This document shows positions 16,522-23,508 of a DNA stretch of 48,241 nt, in pieces. The stretch comes from Crenothrix sp. D3. GTDB lineage: Bacteria; Pseudomonadota; Gammaproteobacteria; Methylococcales; Methylomonadaceae. Both the position numbers and the translations under genes were made by a program. The notes below the pieces were generated by a model. That model saw nothing but the letters and a program-made list of their open reading frames with translations. It made no database searches and was not told the DNA's origin. Numbering within the stretch: the first letter of the stretch is position 1; the number at the start of each line of letters is the position of its first letter. Where the stretch lies: positions 1-48,241 of the forward strand of contig MBQZ01000019.1 of the NCBI GenBank assembly GCA_002134785.1, written 5' to 3'.

Positions 16522-16690
16522 TGATAAAAAGTGCCAAACTTGGCACTTTTTAGTCTAACCAACTATACCCATTCAACTTGAAGACACTGTGTTGAGATTT
16601 TCAAAATTATCGTTAATTCAAGGCTTATGGGAACTCATAGATACAATTTTTTGAAAGGCATTGGATATATATACTACCCGCAAAACACAA
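16522..16690. repeat. Decayed distal end of the CRISPR array with split repeat
   Basis: Directly after repeat 12 there is exactly one spacer length (16522-16551, 30 nt) that is almost entirely a perfect 12-bp hairpin, AAAAAGTGCCAA / TTGGCACTTTTT with loop AC. Then comes the first 16 bp of a repeat (16552-16567, 15/16 matches). The last 17 bp of a repeat (CTACCCGCAAAACACAA, one mismatch) appear at 16674-16690. Between the halves lie about 106 bp of unrelated AT-rich DNA. This is a thirteenth repeat broken by an insertion. The hairpin can also act as a bidirectional terminator isolating the array. Confidence 0.8.
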
Positions 16691-16707
16691 TATGCTCTTT
16701 GAAGGCG

Positions 16708-16722
16708 TATAATGCGTATAAT
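16708..16722 (+). promoter_or_regulatory. Tandem -10-like elements upstream of the 348-aa gene
   Basis: GCGTATAAT occurs twice in direct tandem followed by GCGTTATG, giving perfect TATAAT hexamers at 16708-16713 and 16717-16722, 35-49 bp before the ATG at 16757. No strong -35 is visible at 16-18 bp. This is the most likely promoter for the two-gene unit that follows. Confidence 0.45.
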
Positions 16723-16756
16723 GCGTTATGCTTCTGATAAAGGTTAAACACAATAA

Positions 16757-17803
16757 ATGGAAAAAAGTAGTCAATCATTTACTCTGAGCCTCATAGGCTT
16801 TGGCGAGGGTCAACGTGAAAATTTTTTAGCTATTTTGTCTTTAGCAGAAAGACGTTTGCAACACACTTGGTATGTTACTGAGGTGTCGGAGGCTGATTTT
16901 TTTCTTTTGGCTACCGAGAAATTAGACTCTGCATCACTTGTTGCTGAAAAAAACTTACCACAAAACCGATGTCTTTTTCGGACAGAACAACGTTTATCCG
17001 AGTATGACTATGATGTACTGTTTATCGCGTCAGAATCAGTCCCTCTATTAAGTTCTGTGGTCAATGTGCTAAATTACGCGGCTAATAATGGCAGTTTTTC
17101 TGAGGAAATCCCTTCTAATAGCGTATCCATTGCTCCGCTTACTGAGTCAAATAAAGCGGGTGCTTTAGGTGATGATAATCGCTTTTTTGATCCCTATAGA
17201 GGGTTCTTTAAAAACTTGCTTGAAAATAAAACAGAGAGGCTGGTCTATTGTTTTAATTCATCTGCGAATAACTATAAGCTGTACGTTGATCCTGTGAGAA
17301 AAGTTTACTATTGTGCAACGAATTTAAAAAGCCTCGATTCCTGTTTAATCGTTGAAGAGGCTATTGAAATTAATGCGGTTTCACAGGCGGAATGGGACAA
17401 TTCAGTAGACGTGGCGGCGTTAGTAACCAGACCATTGAGTAATTTAATTTGGTATATAGGGTTTAGATTGTCTCATGGGCGGTTATTACTTGGACATTCA
17501 AATGAAGACTGTGTGTATTTAACACGGTGGCCAGATTTGGGCGTAGCGGGCTGTGGTCAATATGTTAAATTAGCGGTGTTTATGCGTAACAATGCAGTGT
17601 CTTTAACGACAATAGCCGATAAAACCAGTATGCCACTGAGTAATGTTTATAATTTCTATAATGCCTGCTATTTGATTGATATTGTTGAAAAAGCAGAAAC
17701 AGCAGAGTTATATACAAAAAGTCTTGACGAGGATAAACGTATTTTGTTGAAAAAAATCACTGCACGTTTAAACGATATTAACAACGGTAAGAAGGCTACT
17801 TAG
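16757..17803 (+). CDS. Unknown 348-aa protein encoded with a small GTPase
   Basis: I do not recognise the family. No signal peptide or membrane segment is seen. The N-terminal 100 residues alternate strands and helices (FTLSLIGFGEGQRENFLAIL, then DYDVLFIASESVPLL), like a degenerate receiver or Rossmann-type fold. The centre has NLIWYIGFRLSHGRLLLGH, and the C-terminal 80 residues (RNNAVSLTTIADKTSMPLSN) could form a small winged-helix-like segment. It is followed with no gap by a Ras-like GTPase (stop TAG 17801-17803, start GTG 17804). This arrangement suggests it is a partner, effector or regulator of the GTPase. Function is open. Confidence 0.7.
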   Translation: MEKSSQSFTLSLIGFGEGQRENFLAILSLAERRLQHTWYVTEVSEADFFLLATEKLDSASLVAEKNLPQNRCLFRTEQRLSEYDYDVLFIASESVPLLSSVVNVLNYAANNGSFSEEIPSNSVSIAPLTESNKAGALGDDNRFFDPYRGFFKNLLENKTERLVYCFNSSANNYKLYVDPVRKVYYCATNLKSLDSCLIVEEAIEINAVSQAEWDNSVDVAALVTRPLSNLIWYIGFRLSHGRLLLGHSNEDCVYLTRWPDLGVAGCGQYVKLAVFMRNNAVSLTTIADKTSMPLSNVYNFYNACYLIDIVEKAETAELYTKSLDEDKRILLKKITARLNDINNGKKAT

Positions 17804-18343
17804 GTGGATGATAATCAAAAAATTAAAGTTGTTTTTACAGGTTCTGTTGGTGCGGGAAAAACCACAGCTATTGCGACGATTAGCGAGATTGATCCGATTA
17901 GCACAGAAGCAAAACCATCTGAAGCCAGTGTGTTGAATCGAAAAAGTTCGACCACTGTGGCTATGGATTATGGTGAGCTAACATTGGAAGATGGCTCTAA
18001 ACTTTGCCTTTATGGTACACCAGGTCAACGCCGCTTTGATTTTATGAGCCATATTTTAACAAAAGGTGCATTAGGATTATTGGTTCTGATTGATAATAGC
18101 CATCAAACGCCTTTAGACGAGTTGGATTATTACTTGAATCTCAATGCCGAATTTCTTCTCACCAGTCCAGCAGTTATTGGTATCACACATTATGACGAAT
18201 CAATTAAAACCAGTATTGATGATTATTATGATGTTTTAAATGAACGCGGCGTTTTTTGGCCCATTATTCATGCCGATGCGCGTAAATCTGAAGATGTAAC
18301 CTTGTTATTACATACTTTATTAGCTACGTTAGAATACGGTTAG
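17804..18343 (+). CDS. Small Ras-like/MglA-like GTPase
   Basis: The 179-aa P-loop GTPase has Walker A (G1) GSVGAGKTT, a G2 Thr region (SSTTVAMDYGEL), and G3 DG/GTPGQ (LYGTPGQRRFDFM, in which the usual DxxG is replaced by YGTPGQ as in the bacterial MglA/COG2229 group). For G4 it has GITHYDES where N/TKxD would be expected. Start is GTG directly abutting the upstream stop, so it is translationally coupled to the 348-aa protein. Such bacterial GTPases act with Roadblock-type regulators in polarity or motility, but no roadblock gene is seen here. The weak G4 motif means base specificity is uncertain. Confidence 0.8.
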   Translation: MDDNQKIKVVFTGSVGAGKTTAIATISEIDPISTEAKPSEASVLNRKSSTTVAMDYGELTLEDGSKLCLYGTPGQRRFDFMSHILTKGALGLLVLIDNSHQTPLDELDYYLNLNAEFLLTSPAVIGITHYDESIKTSIDDYYDVLNERGVFWPIIHADARKSEDVTLLLHTLLATLEYG

Positions 18344-18356
18344 CCTTCTCTGTCTT

Positions 18357-18476
18357 GATTCAGTTGGGCAACCAAGAGAGGGCTGTACGGATGCGCAATT
18401 TGCTATTTATGATCGTGAACAACAGAAGGTTACTTTTCTAGCCTTACCTTACGATAACGCGCCTGTTATACAGAAA
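18357..18476 (+). pseudogene. Metallophosphoesterase C-terminal remnant
   Basis: Starting 13 bp after the GTPase stop, the plus strand reads DSVGQPREGCTDAQFAIYD, then REQQKVTFLALPYDNAPVIQK, in one open frame. This matches the characteristic C-terminal GSVGQPRDGDPRAxFAIYD segment of YfcE/calcineurin-like phosphoesterases. The catalytic N-terminal part is absent, so only the tail of a lost gene remains, likely cut off by rearrangement at the GTPase junction. Confidence 0.6.
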
Positions 18477-18541
18477 TGCAACGTTATGATTTTCGAGAAG
18501 TTTTATGGAAGCGGTTATTAACGGGGAAATGATGGAGCAAA

Positions 18542-18566
18542 TAGAGACGCGAAGATCGCGTCTCTA
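18542..18566. repeat. Hairpin repeat between convergent genes
   Basis: A perfect 11-bp stem (TAGAGACGCGA / TCGCGTCTCTA, loop AGA) sits 9 bp from the pyruvate kinase stop. The motif is a common dispersed hairpin in some bacterial genomes. Here it may serve as terminator for pyk, although a long U-tract is absent. Confidence 0.6.
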
Positions 18567-18574
18567 CGATAAGA

Positions 18575-20023
18575 TTAAGGTGTTAAACCTTGTCCTACAA
18601 CAATTACTTTCAACGCATTGGTGCCGCCTTCAACGCCATTCAAATCACCTTTAGTGATAATGAATTTATCGCCGTCTTTAGCTGCATTCCATTTTCTGAG
18701 TTCTTTAACGATATTGCGATTAACTTCAGCGTGGTCTTGATTTTCGCCCAATTTGAAGTATATTGGAAATACGCCACGAAACAAAGTGACTTTACCCAAG
18801 GTTTTTTCTTGCTGGCTAAACGCATAGATAGGAATACCAGAGCTAATGCGTGACATCCATAGCGGTGTTGAACCAGATTCAGTCAAGGCAACGATGCCTT
18901 TAACTTTAGTATGATTCGCCATGTACATAGCTGACATCGCAATCGCTTCATCATCACGGTTAAACTGAATACTGATACGGTGGTCTGACACACGCACAGC
19001 GGATTGTTTTTCAGCCTCAATACAGATGCGGTTCATCGCTTCAACGGCTTTAATCGGATATTTACCCGATGCCGTTTCGGCTGACAACATAATCGCGTCG
19101 GTACCATCATAAACCGCATTGGCTACGTCAAACACTTCAGCTCGCGTTGGAATGGGATTATCAATCATCGATTCCATCATTTGCGTGGCAGTGATAGCAA
19201 TACGATTGAGTTCGCGGGTGCGTTTAATCAATAGTTTTTGCACTGCGGGTAAATTGGCATCACCAATTTCCACGCCTAAATCACCACGCGCTACCATTAC
19301 TGCATCGGAAGCCAGAATGATTTCATCCATCACTTCAGGCACAATGGCTTCAGCACGTTCGACTTTCGCGACAATACCCGCATAACAACCGACTTCTTGT
19401 AATAAACGACGGGCTTCATCTAAATCTGCACCACAACGTGGAAAAGAAATAGCGACATAATCACAACCCATAACAGCGATGGTTTTAATGTCTTCTTTAT
19501 CTTTTTCAGTTAACGCCGCTGCCGATAAACCGCCGCCTAACAAATTAATACCTTTGTTATTAGACAATGCGCCAGCAACGACAACGGTGCAATTGACACG
19601 CATATTTTCAACATTAACCACATCTAACACGATGCGACCATCATCAAGCAATAAACGACTGCCTTTTACCACTTCTAACGCCAGTGGTTCATAAGTGATA
19701 CCCACTTGCGTGTTATCACCCATCAACGGATCAAAATTAATATCAAGTGCGAAATCCTGACCTTCTTCTAAAATCACTTTCGTGTCTTTAAAGCGAGCAA
19801 TACGGATTTTAGGGCCTTGTAAATCTGCCAAAATACCCACGCGTCTACCCGTTTTTTTACTCATTTCACGGATAGCGTTAGCTCTGTCAATATGGTCTTG
19901 TGCTGAACCGTGCGAGAAATTCATTCTCACTACGTCCACACCTGCCGCAAATAAACCCTCAAGCACACCTTCTTTATCGGTAGCAGGGCCTAGCGTGGCT
20001 AAAATTTTAGTTCTTCTTAACAT
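18575..20023 (-). CDS. pyk: Pyruvate kinase
   Basis: The 482-aa enzyme of lower glycolysis makes pyruvate and ATP from phosphoenolpyruvate. Family landmarks in order: TKILATLGPATD, RMNFSHG, ADLQGPKIR, the B domain (about 70-170), MVARGDLGVEIG, the active-site ATQMMESMIDNPIPTRAE, and DAIMLSAETASGKYP. Full length, and the C-terminal regulatory domain ends with VVGQG. It is 2 bp downstream of gap, so the two form a glycolytic operon. No unusual change is visible. Confidence 0.95.
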   Translation of the reverse strand: MLRRTKILATLGPATDKEGVLEGLFAAGVDVVRMNFSHGSAQDHIDRANAIREMSKKTGRRVGILADLQGPKIRIARFKDTKVILEEGQDFALDINFDPLMGDNTQVGITYEPLALEVVKGSRLLLDDGRIVLDVVNVENMRVNCTVVVAGALSNNKGINLLGGGLSAAALTEKDKEDIKTIAVMGCDYVAISFPRCGADLDEARRLLQEVGCYAGIVAKVERAEAIVPEVMDEIILASDAVMVARGDLGVEIGDANLPAVQKLLIKRTRELNRIAITATQMMESMIDNPIPTRAEVFDVANAVYDGTDAIMLSAETASGKYPIKAVEAMNRICIEAEKQSAVRVSDHRISIQFNRDDEAIAMSAMYMANHTKVKGIVALTESGSTPLWMSRISSGIPIYAFSQQEKTLGKVTLFRGVFPIYFKLGENQDHAEVNRNIVKELRKWNAAKDGDKFIITKGDLNGVEGGTNALKVIVVGQGLTP

Positions 20024-20025
20024 TA

Positions 20026-21039
20026 TTATTCCGCGTTCATTAAAGCGACAGTGGTATCTAACATACGGTTAGAGAAACCCCATTCGTTATCATACCAAGA
20101 CAGAACTTTTACAAAGTTGCCGCCAGTGACTTTGGTTAAAGAGGCTTCATAAATTGAAGAATGTGGGTTGTGGTTAAAGTCCATAGACACTAATGGCTCA
20201 TCATTAATCGCCAAAATGCCTTTTAATGAACCTGCTGCCGCCGCTCTTAAAACGCTATCAATTTCTTCTACAGTGGTGTTGCGTGACGCTTGGAAACACA
20301 AGTCAACCACAGACACGTTGATAGTTGGAACGCGCATTGCAAAACCGTCTAATTTGCCTTTCATTTCTGGCAATACCAAACCTACCGCCGCTGCCGCGCC
20401 AGTTTTAGTTGGAATCATCGATTGTGTTGCAGAACGCGCACGCAGTAAATCACTGTGATAAACGTCAGTTAACACTTGATCGTTAGTGTAAGAATGAATA
20501 GTCGTCATTAAGCCATGTTCAACACCGATAGTGTCGATTAACGGTTTAATTAACGGAGCTAAACAGTTAGTGGTGCAAGAAGCGTTAGAAATAACGGTAT
20601 CAGTGGCTTTTAACGTTTTATGGTTAACACCATAAACAATCGTTGCATCCACATCACTACCACCTGGAGCAGAAATAATGACTTTTTTCGCGCCAGCTGC
20701 GATATGTGCAGAGGCTTTTTCTTTGCTAGCGAAGAAACCAGTACATTCATGAACGACATCAACACCTAATTCAGCCCAAGGTAATTTTGAAGGGTCTCTT
20801 TCTGCAAGAACGCGAATTCTGTCGCCGTTAATTACGATATAGTCGCCGTCAACGCTGACATCAAAGCCGAATTTGCCATGAACTGTGTCATATTTAGTTA
20901 AATGTGCATTGGTTTTTGAATCGCCTAAATCGTTAATTGCCACGATTTGAATTTCGTTAGTGCGACCTGATTCATACAGTGCGCGCATGATATTACGTCC
21001 AATACGACCATAACCATTGATTGCAACTTTTATTGCCAT
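20026..21039 (-). CDS. gap: Glyceraldehyde-3-phosphate dehydrogenase
   Basis: The 337-aa NAD-dependent enzyme has the Rossmann start [17 protein letters not shown], a coenzyme-selecting INDLGD, the catalytic [13 protein letters not shown] (Cys near residue 155), HSYTNDQ, and [14 protein letters not shown] at the C-terminus. A clear Shine-Dalgarno (GGAG) precedes the ATG. It is the first gene of the gap-pyk operon; the promoter should lie in the roughly 195 bp upstream (21040-21233). Confidence 0.96.
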   Translation of the reverse strand: MAIKVAINGYGRIGRNIMRALYESGRTNEIQIVAINDLGDSKTNAHLTKYDTVHGKFGFDVSVDGDYIVINGDRIRVLAERDPSKLPWAELGVDVVHECTGFFASKEKASAHIAAGAKKVIISAPGGSDVDATIVYGVNHKTLKATDTVISNASCTTNCLAPLIKPLIDTIGVEHGLMTTIHSYTNDQVLTDVYHSDLLRARSATQSMIPTKTGAAAAVGLVLPEMKGKLDGFAMRVPTINVSVVDLCFQASRNTTVEEIDSVLRAAAAGSLKGILAINDEPLVSMDFNHNPHSSIYEASLTKVTGGNFVKVLSWYDNEWGFSNRMLDTTVALMNAE

Positions 21040-21233
21040 TTGAGTTTCTCCAGAGTGATGAGCTATCTATTAATATTAAAATGTGCCTTCGCACGTCGAA
21101 AACGCTCTAACTATACCAAAATAGTCACTACTTAGTCTATGTGCTGATGTCAAATTGGCTTATAGGGACAGGTGCTAGCAAATTTATTTCAATATGAAAG
21201 GTTAAAACCTCCGACAAGAGCTTCCCCTTGAGT

Positions 21234-21935
21234 TCACTGGCGGATTTTTCCTTTAAGCGAACATTCCCTAATATCCGCTTTGCCTATCGCCTTTGTATGT
21301 AATGCACTGGCGACTAGCACGCTGTTAATACCAAGGGTTTTAAGCTGTTGCACGTCGTTAATATTGCGCACACCGCCTGCTGCGATAAAGTCTATCTGTG
21401 GATAGGTTTGTTGATAATAACGTAACTTTTCACTATCAACCCCTGAGTCACTGCCGACTCGCGCCAGTGTCATGATAATGACTTGCTCAGACCATAGGTG
21501 ACTGTTATCAAATAAGCGCGATTCGCCTAACGGTTGATTGTCTGAGGAAAAATCTAACGACAGCAGCGCGTTGTGAGTTGCTGCCAGTTGTTCAGCGGTA
21601 CAGCATTCGCTACCTAAGACTGGGCGATAATTACTGACTCCTGTAAATGCCAAATCAGGCGATTGATAGCCTGCATCCAGCCAAAAAGTAATCAGTGGAT
21701 AACGCTGTAGCACGGTTTGAATTAACGCTTGATTATCACCCTGCTGTATAACCGCATTCAAATCAGCTATATAAATAATTTTAAAATCAGCAAGTTGCAA
21801 AAATGCGTCGATGACATCATACACGTTCGCGCTAGGGCATAAGGGGGAATTAATCGGCAAATAATGTTCACGTTGACCGCGTTGGGCATGAACCACTACG
21901 CCATCTTTTAAATCAAGCACAGGAATTAAGCGCAC
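21234..21935 (-). CDS. HisA/HisF-related TIM-barrel protein
   Basis: The 233-aa protein shares the HisA opening MRLIPVLDLKDGVVVHAQRG (catalytic-position Asp 8), KIIYIADLNAV and the phosphate-binding end FIAAGGVRNINDVQQLKTLG, then VLVASALH. It lacks a convincing second half-barrel Asp motif of true HisA and contains an unusual LGSECCT segment. HisA paralogues of this type occur in C1-cofactor (methanopterin/methanofuran) gene sets of methylotrophs, which would fit the MptG-type gene at 42.8 kb. That link is inference. Its ATG is 6 bp from the rsmI stop, suggesting co-transcription with rsmI. Confidence 0.72.
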   Translation of the reverse strand: MRLIPVLDLKDGVVVHAQRGQREHYLPINSPLCPSANVYDVIDAFLQLADFKIIYIADLNAVIQQGDNQALIQTVLQRYPLITFWLDAGYQSPDLAFTGVSNYRPVLGSECCTAEQLAATHNALLSLDFSSDNQPLGESRLFDNSHLWSEQVIIMTLARVGSDSGVDSEKLRYYQQTYPQIDFIAAGGVRNINDVQQLKTLGINSVLVASALHTKAIGKADIRECSLKGKIRQ

Positions 21936-21941
21936 GACCGC

Positions 21942-22826
21942 TTATTCCTTATCGCCAGCGATTAGCAATGCCGCTTGATACAACGATTTCTTTCTCGCGC
22001 CCGTAATTTCTACTGCCAATGCTACCGCTGTTTTAATAGAGCATTCAGTCAATAATATTCGCAATATTTTTTCCTGTTCATCGGTCAGTAGTTGGTCGCT
22101 TTTATCAACCGCTTCCGCGCCATCGACAATCACCACAAATTCACCTTTGCGCATATTGTCATCGCGGGTGACTAAGGCTAGTGCGTCTTCTAGGCTCATT
22201 TTAACGATGGTTTCATACAATTTTGTGATTTCTCTGGCAATCACGATTTGTCGATTCAACGGTAACACGGTCGCCATATCTTGTAAGGAAGCCAGAATAC
22301 GATGACTGGATTCATAAAATACCCACGTTGTTGGGCAGTTCAGTTGTTCACTGAAAAAGGTTTTGCGAGCGGAGGACGTGCGTGGTAAAAATCCAAAAAA
22401 AGAAAATTGGGTAACAGGCAGACCCGCCGCTGATAAGGCAGCAATTAACGCACACGCCCCTGGAATCGGAACAACATCAATGCCTGCCTCCTTGACTAAT
22501 TTAACCAATGGCATACCTGGATCACTTAATAACGGCGTGCCTGCGTCAGAGACTAAAGCGATAGATTGCCCTTCGCGGAGTTTTTCTAATAACACTAACG
22601 CCGCTTTATCTTCATTATGTTGATGCAACGAGGTTAATTTATTGGTAATGCCGTAATGTTGTAACAACAATCCGACGTGGCGGGTATCTTCTGCGGCAAT
22701 CAAATCGACTTCTTTTAACGTAGCAATCGCTCTGAAACTTATATCGGCTAAATTACCAATCGGGGTAGCGACTACATAAAGTTTTCCGTGTTCTGGTGTC
22801 ATTTTTATTGGGTTACTCATCATCAA
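21942..22826 (-). CDS. rsmI: 16S rRNA (cytidine-1402-2'-O)-methyltransferase
   Basis: The 294-aa SAM-dependent enzyme methylates C1402 in 16S rRNA. Conserved motifs: LYVVATPIGNLADISFRA, AAEDTRHVGLLLQHYGI, LVSDAGTPLLSDPG, PIPGACALIAALSAAGLP and FFGFLPR, then FYESSHRI. Full length including the C-terminal extension. The start region offers several ATGs (MMMSNPIKM); a start a few codons downstream is equally possible. It overlaps the stop of the Uma2-like gene by 14 bp. Confidence 0.93.
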   Translation of the reverse strand: MMMSNPIKMTPEHGKLYVVATPIGNLADISFRAIATLKEVDLIAAEDTRHVGLLLQHYGITNKLTSLHQHNEDKAALVLLEKLREGQSIALVSDAGTPLLSDPGMPLVKLVKEAGIDVVPIPGACALIAALSAAGLPVTQFSFFGFLPRTSSARKTFFSEQLNCPTTWVFYESSHRILASLQDMATVLPLNRQIVIAREITKLYETIVKMSLEDALALVTRDDNMRKGEFVVIVDGAEAVDKSDQLLTDEQEKILRILLTECSIKTAVALAVEITGARKKSLYQAALLIAGDKE

Positions 22827-23415
22827 ATATATCGTTTAAATCAATCGCTAACTCAGGAAATAAATACGGTCTGGCTAAGCCGTTCGCGTACATCGCTTTC
22901 AATTGATACTGCCCGTTATCATCTAAGACAAACTGATAAATGGCCTGCTCATAAGGATACACCAGCCAATATTCACTTACGCCACTTTCGGCGTACAACT
23001 CATATTTAATCTGCATTTCCCGCTTGGAATTACCTTTAGACAAAATTTCAATAATCCAATCAGGCGCACCGTTACAGCCTTGTTCATCCAGTTTATCCGT
23101 GTCACAAATTACGCATAAATCAGGTTGCACGACGGAATGAATTTCTTTATTCGCTAAAATGGATTTTTTGCGGTCGTATAAACGCACATCAAACGGCGCA
23201 GCATAGACACGGCATTTTTTATGTCTGAAAAAGTTGTACAACAGCCCTGTTAAATGAGTAGAAATCCCTTGATGCTTCACATTGGGCGCAGGTGACATGA
23301 GCATGATTTTGCCTTTAATCAGTTCAATGGCTTCATCTATCTGCCACGTTAAATAATCGGCATAACTGTAGGTTTTTGTTAAATCTAACTGGGAAAGTTG
23401 GGTGATTTTTGGCAT
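22813..23415 (-). CDS. Uma2-family putative endonuclease (PD-(D/E)XK fold)
   Basis: The 200-aa protein follows the Uma2/DUF820 pattern: YSYADYLTW, ELIKGKIMLMSPAPNVKHQG, FDVRLYD, VVQPDLCVICD (Asp), GAPDWIIEILSKGNSKREM (Glu and metal-site region) and ELYAESGVSEYWLVYP. These proteins have a restriction-endonuclease-like fold, are abundant in cyanobacteria and filamentous or large-genome bacteria, and are usually of unknown function. It overlaps rsmI by 14 bp. Usual D-E-K residues are recognisable, so it may be active. Confidence 0.82.
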   Translation of the reverse strand: MPKITQLSQLDLTKTYSYADYLTWQIDEAIELIKGKIMLMSPAPNVKHQGISTHLTGLLYNFFRHKKCRVYAAPFDVRLYDRKKSILANKEIHSVVQPDLCVICDTDKLDEQGCNGAPDWIIEILSKGNSKREMQIKYELYAESGVSEYWLVYPYEQAIYQFVLDDNGQYQLKAMYANGLARPYLFPELAIDLNDIFDDE

Positions 23416-23508
23416 GGCGAAGGCTCAAGGTGACAAAATATAATGGCTGGCATAATACGTCTATTGTCCACTAAAGACACGAAAAGATTACCGTTTTTTC
23501 GTGGACAA

